Below are positions 6,447-10,732 of a DNA stretch of 10,732 nucleotides, one piece after another. The notes beneath the pieces were generated by a model. It saw only the letters and a program-made list of their open reading frames with translations, ran no database searches and was not told where the DNA came from. Source of the DNA: Acidobacteriota bacterium (GTDB taxonomy: Bacteria > Acidobacteriota > Terriglobia > Terriglobales > Acidobacteriaceae); assembly GCA_021780095.1 (NCBI GenBank), contig JAJXZK010000387.1:1-10732 (forward strand). The letters are read 5' to 3'. A program made the position numbers and the translations under genes. Position 1 is the stretch's first letter; the number at the start of each line of letters is the position of its first letter.

Positions 6447-6711
6447 AGATGACTCCCGCAGTCTCTTCGATTCTTCGCCGTACCTTCCGTTTGGAGTAAG
6501 ATTTAAGCGAGGGGTATTTTGGCTAGGCGACCCTCCATAAGTCAGATAATATCGTTGTACGTTGCGACAAAACGGCCTGAATTCTGCGACCTACAGGCCG
6601 GATGCAGCGTCTAACGTTTAGCCAAGGTACGTCACCGGGCGGCCAATTTTTCGGGGTGTCGTCCAGCGCAAATTTTGACGGTTTTGCCACAGTTCGAAAC
6701 GAGGGTAGTTC
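6447..6711 (+). promoter_or_regulatory. Leader/promoter region of ftsH with inverted repeat
   Basis: These 265 bases between tilS and ftsH contain no gene. CGGCCTG (6573-6579) and CAGGCCG (6594-6600) form an exact 7-bp inverted repeat with a 14-base spacer. A TGCGAC word occurs just before the left arm and again inside the spacer. Possible -10 hexamers are TATTTT (6515-6520, 18 bases after TTGGAG) and TAATAT (6547-6552), but neither pair is strong. GAGGG (6701-6705), six bases before the GTG, is the ribosome-binding site that supports the ftsH start at 6712. Confidence 0.5.
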
Positions 6712-8619
6712 GTGAATTCAACGGTGAAAACAATAGTCTTCTGGGTGCTGATCGCAACGTGTCTCATCGTGCTATGGCATGTTGTTCAGAGCGGCGTGGG
6801 AATGGGGAAGGACGCGGAAATCCCGTTCTCCAAGTTTATGTCGGATGCCCAGGGTGGACAGATTGCCGATGTCACAGTGGTGGGCAGCGAAGTCCATGGC
6901 CACTATCGCACCGGCAAAGAGAATTTCCATACGATCGTGCCGTCGAACTATCCCGACATGTACAAGGTGTTGGAAGACCACCAGGTCAGCGTCACGATAA
7001 AAGATTCGCAGGGCAGCGCGTGGTTCAATATCTTGCTTCAGCTGTCGCCGATTCTGCTGCTAGGAGCACTGTGGTTCTTTATGCTGCGGCAAATGCAGAC
7101 AGGCGGCAACAAGGCCATGTCGTTCGGGAAGAGCAAGGCCCGATTATTGTCGATGCAGCAGAAGAAAGTGACATTTAAGGACGTTGCCGGCGTCGAGGAA
7201 GCGAAGGAAGAACTCAAGGAAATTATCGAGTTTTTGCGTGACGCTCCCAAGTTCCAGAAACTGGGCGGCCGCATTCCCAAGGGCGTTCTGCTGGTCGGAC
7301 CTCCAGGAACAGGCAAGACCCTGTTGGCGCGGGCCGTTGCCGGGGAAGCTAACGTTCCCTTCTTCTCGATATCCGGCTCAGACTTCGTCGAGATGTTTGT
7401 CGGCGTCGGCGCCAGCCGTGTTCGCGATCTGTTTGAACAGGGCAAGAAGAATGCTCCCTGCATCATCTTCATTGACGAAATCGATGCCGTCGGTCGTCAT
7501 CGCGGGGCTGGCCTGGGTGGCGGTCACGATGAGCGCGAACAGACGCTGAACCAGTTGCTGGTGGAGATGGATGGCTTCGAGTCAAACGATGGCGTCATCC
7601 TGATCTCCTCGACGAACCGACCGGACGTCCTGGATCCAGCATTGTTGCGGCCTGGTCGCTTTGATCGCCGCGTGATTGTTGGCCGTCCAGATGTGCGTGG
7701 GCGGGAAGAAGTTTTGCGGGTTCACGTTAAGAAGGTGCCGCTGGCCGAGGATGTCGATCTTCGCGTGCTGGCTCGTGGCACGCCTGGATTCACCGGCGCG
7801 GACTTGGCCAACATGGTGAATGAAGCTGCCATTAGCGCCGCGCGGGCGAACCGCAAAGTAGCCACGATGTACGATTTCGAGTCGGCCAAGGACAAGGTAC
7901 TGATGGGCGCCGAACGGCGGTCCATGTTGCTGACCGACGAGGAAAAACGCACCACGGCGTATCACGAGTCCGGTCACGCAGTCGTTGCAGCGCTTCGCGA
8001 ACATGCAGACCCGTTGCATAAGGTCACAATTATTCCTCGCGGCATGGCTCTCGGCTTAACGATGCAGTTGCCGGAAGACGAGCAGCACACGGTCAGCAAG
8101 GATTATCTGGAAACGCAGTTGGCCATCTTGATGGGCGGTCGCTGTGCGGAAGAGATTTTCCTGAACCAGATGACGACCGGGGCCGGCAACGATATTGAAC
8201 GGGCGACCGAACTGGCCCGCAAGATGGTCTGCGAGTATGGAATGAGCCGGCTGGGGCCACTGACCTTTGGCAAGAAGGAAGAGCAGATTTTCCTGGGCCG
8301 CGAAATTTCGCAGCATCGAGATTTCAGTGAAGAGACGGCCCGCCAGATCGATTCTGAAGTTCGCATGCTGGTGGACAATGGGTATCAGTCGGCGCACTCG
8401 CTGCTGGAGAACAACCAGCCGCTGATGCATCGCATGTCAAAGGCTCTGCTGGATCGGGAGTCGCTGGATGCAGCAGAGTTGAAGCTGCTGATCGAGGGCA
8501 AGGATTTGCCGCCACTCGAGCTGCCGCCGAGCGGTCCAGGGGGCGATGTGCAGCAGGTCTTAAAGCCAGATGCTGGACGCGCACCTGGCTTCGCGGGCGA
8601 GCAACCCTCTCCGGCATAG
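6712..8619 (+). CDS. ftsH: ATP-dependent zinc metalloprotease FtsH
   Basis: FtsH is a hexameric inner-membrane AAA+ protease. It extracts and degrades misfolded membrane proteins and short-lived cytosolic regulators. In proteobacteria one substrate is LpxC, which controls LPS synthesis. The 635-residue protein has membrane segments at about 7-25 and 107-124 flanking a small periplasmic domain. The Walker A motif GPPGTGKT is at 196-203, the pore loop FVGVG at 229-233, Walker B IIFIDEID at 251-258 and the second region of homology with its arginine fingers at 301-320. The zinc site is HESGH (418-422), with the third ligand Asp494 in NDIERAT. The C-terminal tail (about 600-635) is Pro/Gly-rich and variable. 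All key residues are intact and the length is typical. Translation begins at GTG, supported by GAGGG six bases upstream. The gene has its own leader region and a strong terminator behind it. Confidence 0.98.
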   Translation: MNSTVKTIVFWVLIATCLIVLWHVVQSGVGMGKDAEIPFSKFMSDAQGGQIADVTVVGSEVHGHYRTGKENFHTIVPSNYPDMYKVLEDHQVSVTIKDSQGSAWFNILLQLSPILLLGALWFFMLRQMQTGGNKAMSFGKSKARLLSMQQKKVTFKDVAGVEEAKEELKEIIEFLRDAPKFQKLGGRIPKGVLLVGPPGTGKTLLARAVAGEANVPFFSISGSDFVEMFVGVGASRVRDLFEQGKKNAPCIIFIDEIDAVGRHRGAGLGGGHDEREQTLNQLLVEMDGFESNDGVILISSTNRPDVLDPALLRPGRFDRRVIVGRPDVRGREEVLRVHVKKVPLAEDVDLRVLARGTPGFTGADLANMVNEAAISAARANRKVATMYDFESAKDKVLMGAERRSMLLTDEEKRTTAYHESGHAVVAALREHADPLHKVTIIPRGMALGLTMQLPEDEQHTVSKDYLETQLAILMGGRCAEEIFLNQMTTGAGNDIERATELARKMVCEYGMSRLGPLTFGKKEEQIFLGREISQHRDFSEETARQIDSEVRMLVDNGYQSAHSLLENNQPLMHRMSKALLDRESLDAAELKLLIEGKDLPPLELPPSGPGGDVQQVLKPDAGRAPGFAGEQPSPA

Positions 8620-8654
8620 GCGATTTTTACAGTGTGGATGTTTCGTAGGAAGGG

Positions 8655-8691
8655 AAGGAGCAGCTTGCCGCGGCGAGCTGCTCTTTTCTTT
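8655..8691 (+). terminator. Intrinsic terminator after ftsH
   Basis: GAGCAGCT (8658... read with its flank GGAGCAGCT to 8665) pairs with AGCTGCTC (8676-8683). The inner pairs TGC/GCG extend the stem around a 4-base loop, and outer A·T pairs with the following T-run are possible. TTTTCTTT comes directly after. It lies 36 bases past the ftsH stop and implies that lptE-holA have a separate promoter. Confidence 0.85.
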
Positions 8692-8782
8692 GTTTGCGGG
8701 GTTCTGGACTGCTGGAGTTGTTCGCCCTGTCGGCAACTCATCCGACGAAACCGTACAATCATAAGAGTTCTTTCTGTTCTCT

Positions 8783-9304
8783 ATGCGTCCAGTCGCCATT
8801 GTCGCCGCCCTCTTCTCTTTGATTCTCGCGGGATGCGGTTATCACACCGCGGGTTCGGCTACCCACCTACCGCCGGAGGTTAGTACCATCGATGTGCCCA
8901 TCTTCCAGACCAATGTGGTGAACTATCACACCGAGGTTGCGTTTACGGATGCCGTGGTTCGCGAGTTGACCAGCCGAACCAAAGATCGTGTGACGGAGAG
9001 CAATCGCCCGCATGTTGCCGATGCCACGCTGATCGGCACAATTTTGACGGAGACAGTTACGCCGCTCACTTATAACGCCCAGACCGGCCAATCTTCCAGC
9101 TACCTGATCACCGTTACGGCGAGCGCAGTGCTGAAAGATGCCGCTGGAAAGGTGCTGTACAGCAACGATCATTTCCGCTTCCGCTCCCAATATCAGGAGA
9201 CGGCGGACCTGTCGGGTTTCATTCAGGAAGATTCGCCTGCAGTGCAACGCATGGCGCGGGATTTTGCGCAATCCTTGGTTAGTGACCTGATGGAGTCTTT
9301 CTAG
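8783..9304 (+). CDS. lptE: LPS-assembly lipoprotein LptE
   Basis: LptE is the outer-membrane lipoprotein that plugs and helps to fold the LptD barrel, which places lipopolysaccharide on the cell surface. The 173-residue protein has a lipoprotein signal peptide ending in the lipobox LAGC, with the lipidated Cys at 18, followed by GYH as is usual for the family. The region 33-65 (STIDVPIFQTN, TDAVVRELTSR) and the later beta-strands match the LptE fold. The length is typical. The assignment is strengthened by holA starting two bases after the stop, the same order as lptE-holA in E. coli. No good Shine-Dalgarno is visible. TACAAT at 8754-8759 is a possible -10, with no clear -35. Confidence 0.88.
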   Translation: MRPVAIVAALFSLILAGCGYHTAGSATHLPPEVSTIDVPIFQTNVVNYHTEVAFTDAVVRELTSRTKDRVTESNRPHVADATLIGTILTETVTPLTYNAQTGQSSSYLITVTASAVLKDAAGKVLYSNDHFRFRSQYQETADLSGFIQEDSPAVQRMARDFAQSLVSDLMESF

Positions 9305-9306
9305 CG

Positions 9307-10431
9307 ATGGCGACACGCAGCGAAGCCAACGCGAAGCTGAGCGGCGGATTCCTCGCCATGGAGCGCCTGCTGCGGGAGGTTGCCACAGATGCCCGCCTGT
9401 CGGGGTATGTCTTGCTTGGCGATGAAGCCTACCTGCAGCAACAGTCGCGGCGCGGAATCATCGATGCGCTCATCGATCCGCAATTTCGCGACTACTGTGT
9501 TTCCGAAGTGGACCTTGCCGAGGCGAGTGTTTTCGATGCGCTCGACCAGGTGAGTACACCTTCGTTGATGGCTCCGTTCCAAATTATTTTTGTGCGCAAC
9601 GTTCGCCTGCTCTACCAGCGCGGCGCGAAGAAGGAAGAGTTCGCCGCCATTCAGAAATATCTGACGTTGTCGAATCCGCAGGCGCTGCTGGTGTTTGTTG
9701 CCGATCATCTGCACATTCCCAGCGATGTGCGCCGCATGGATATGCAGGATAAGGATCGCTATGAGCGCATCCGTGAAACCCTGGGTGATCACTGCGGCAT
9801 TGTTGAACTGAGTCAACCCGGAGATGAAGATGCGATACGCTGGCTGATTCTATCCGCCGAATCGCGTGGTGTGGAGATGGAGCAAGATGCGGCGCGCGAG
9901 CTGGTCGATGCTTTGCATGGCGACCTAATGCGCTTGTCGTCCGAGTTGGAGAAGTTGACGCTGTTTGTGGATCGGAAGAAGAAAATTACGCTTGCCGATG
10001 TGGAACTGATGGTGGTCTCCGCAAAGCAGCGGTCTTTGTATGAACTGACGGACGCGATTTCCGCGCATGATCCAGCGCGGGCGCTGCTGTTGCTGCGCGG
10101 CCTTCTCAACGCCAGCGAGAGCGGTGAAGATGGGGCCATCGGTCATTTGCATATGCTGGCGCGAACCTTCCGCCAGATGCTGGTGATTCTGGAGAAAAAT
10201 GTGCGCGATTCGCGGGGAATCTGGCAGGCATTGTGGCCTGGCTTTCGTGTGGCGCCTTTTGCCGTGGATGAACTGATTCGACAGGCGCGCCGTTACAAAT
10301 CTCGTCGCGATTTAATGCAGATGCTGGAGCGCATCGCACGCGCCGACGTAGAAATTCGTTCGTCCCCGCCGGATAAAGGCATGGTGCTGGAGCGCATGGT
10401 CATTGATCTAGCGCGTACAAGGGCGAAATAG
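9307..10431 (+). CDS. holA: DNA polymerase III delta subunit
   Basis: The delta subunit is part of the clamp-loader complex and pulls open the beta sliding clamp so that it can be loaded on primed DNA. The 374-residue protein shows the family's features. Near the N-terminus is YVLLGDEAYLQQQ (34-46), equivalent to the 'Y-L-L-G-x-E' start of the AAA+-like domain I. FVRNVR (95-100) and VFVADHL (129-135) are strands of the same domain. The region from about 190 to 230 (ARELVDALHGDLMRLSSELEKL) is the typical domain II helix pair that ends in the 'L-x-x-E-l-E-K-L' motif. DAISAHDPARALLLLRGLL (249-267) opens the C-terminal collar domain. The start follows lptE by two bases, with GGAG in the end of lptE as the likely ribosome-binding site. 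The two genes are therefore translationally linked. Confidence 0.93.
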   Translation: MATRSEANAKLSGGFLAMERLLREVATDARLSGYVLLGDEAYLQQQSRRGIIDALIDPQFRDYCVSEVDLAEASVFDALDQVSTPSLMAPFQIIFVRNVRLLYQRGAKKEEFAAIQKYLTLSNPQALLVFVADHLHIPSDVRRMDMQDKDRYERIRETLGDHCGIVELSQPGDEDAIRWLILSAESRGVEMEQDAARELVDALHGDLMRLSSELEKLTLFVDRKKKITLADVELMVVSAKQRSLYELTDAISAHDPARALLLLRGLLNASESGEDGAIGHLHMLARTFRQMLVILEKNVRDSRGIWQALWPGFRVAPFAVDELIRQARRYKSRRDLMQMLERIARADVEIRSSPPDKGMVLERMVIDLARTRAK

Positions 10432-10465
10432 AATCCCAAGAGATTGGTGGATAAGAAAAGGACCG

Positions 10466-10732
10466 ATGCCGAATTATTTACCCCAAGACATCTTGACCTA
10501 TCTGGAGATGTGTTCAGTCGAGCGCCTTTCATTGCAACAGGGAATGAATTACAGGGATGACGATTCGATATTTCTGATGAGCAGAAGAATTGGTGCGCCC
10601 TACGAAGACCGGCTGGATCCTGCAACGAATATTTTGACCTACGAAGGGCACGATGCTTCACGATCTGCCGAAATCTCCGATCCCAAGAATGTTGATCAAC
10701 CCTTTCTGACCCCATTTGGAACACCGACCCGC
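10466..10732 (+). CDS. N-terminal fragment of an uncharacterised protein, possibly HNH-endonuclease-associated (partial)
   Basis: An ATG with AAGGA four bases upstream opens a frame that runs off the right edge after 89 residues. The fragment is soluble, with no signal peptide or membrane segment. It includes ILTYLEMC (9-16), LQQGMNYRDDDSIFLMSRR (23-41), APYEDRL (44-50), LTYEGHDASR (57-66) and DPKNVDQP (72-79). From memory, words of this type (LQ-GMNFR, S-LMS-R--APY-DR, YEGHD, DPK-VDQP) open proteins annotated as HNH endonucleases, whose C-terminal half carries the nuclease motif. That half is not in this window, so the function is a guess. By hand count its G+C is about 48%, visibly lower than holA, which fits an accessory or acquired gene. 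It follows holA by 34 bases without a terminator and could be cotranscribed. Confidence 0.7.
   Translation, partial: MPNYLPQDILTYLEMCSVERLSLQQGMNYRDDDSIFLMSRRIGAPYEDRLDPATNILTYEGHDASRSAEISDPKNVDQPFLTPFGTPTR

Noticed and set aside
6446..6468. Possible terminator after tilS (GAGA-GACT with AGTC-TCT)
   Set aside because: The stem is short with a bulge and no T-run follows, so it is too weak to call.
1..10732. CRISPR array, insertion sequence, attachment site, tRNA or rRNA
   Set aside because: I saw no regularly spaced repeats, no transposase-like frame and no RNA-gene sequence that I recognise on either strand.

Overview
The window is a mostly housekeeping stretch of a bacterial chromosome. 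It is most likely from an acidobacterium (Acidobacteriota, Terriglobia-like). This rests on the style of the proteins, on the tilS-ftsH-lptE-holA order, on an N-terminal sensor/HAMP module that I remember as fused to trehalose-6-phosphate synthase in that phylum, and on didermic markers (LptE, beta-barrel proteins ending in Phe). The lineage is inference from memory; no rRNA or tRNA is present to confirm it.

Left part (1-3289). A minus-strand gene runs off the left edge and encodes two membrane segments, an extracytoplasmic sensor-like region and a HAMP linker. It stops where a GT20 trehalose-6-phosphate synthase domain would be expected to begin. Across a 322-base divergent intergenic region with a large nested inverted repeat lies a small secreted Spy/CpxP-like protein (LTxxQ type), closed by a strong intrinsic terminator. 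Two tandem paralogous outer-membrane beta-barrel genes follow. They were duplicated together with their leader segments and are closed by a hairpin that separates them from the convergent isoprenoid genes.

Middle (3371-6446). ispF and ispD are on the minus strand and give two steps of the MEP isoprenoid pathway. The ispF product carries an unusual C-terminal extension of about 50 residues. tilS (tRNA-Ile lysidine synthetase) is divergent from ispD across 137 bases.

Right part (6447-10732). ftsH (membrane AAA+ zinc protease, GTG start) has a 265-base leader region holding a 7-bp inverted repeat, and a strong terminator follows it. Next come lptE (LPS-assembly lipoprotein) and holA (DNA polymerase III delta subunit), two bases apart, the same pairing as in E. 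coli. The window ends inside a lower-GC gene whose N-terminal 89 residues resemble, from memory, an HNH-endonuclease-associated family.

I see no CRISPR array, insertion sequence, RNA gene or clearly novel multi-gene system. The most interesting points are the sensor/HAMP-enzyme fusion at the left edge, the ispF extension, the tandem porin-like pair, the dyad at 945-1003 and the truncated accessory-looking gene at the right edge.
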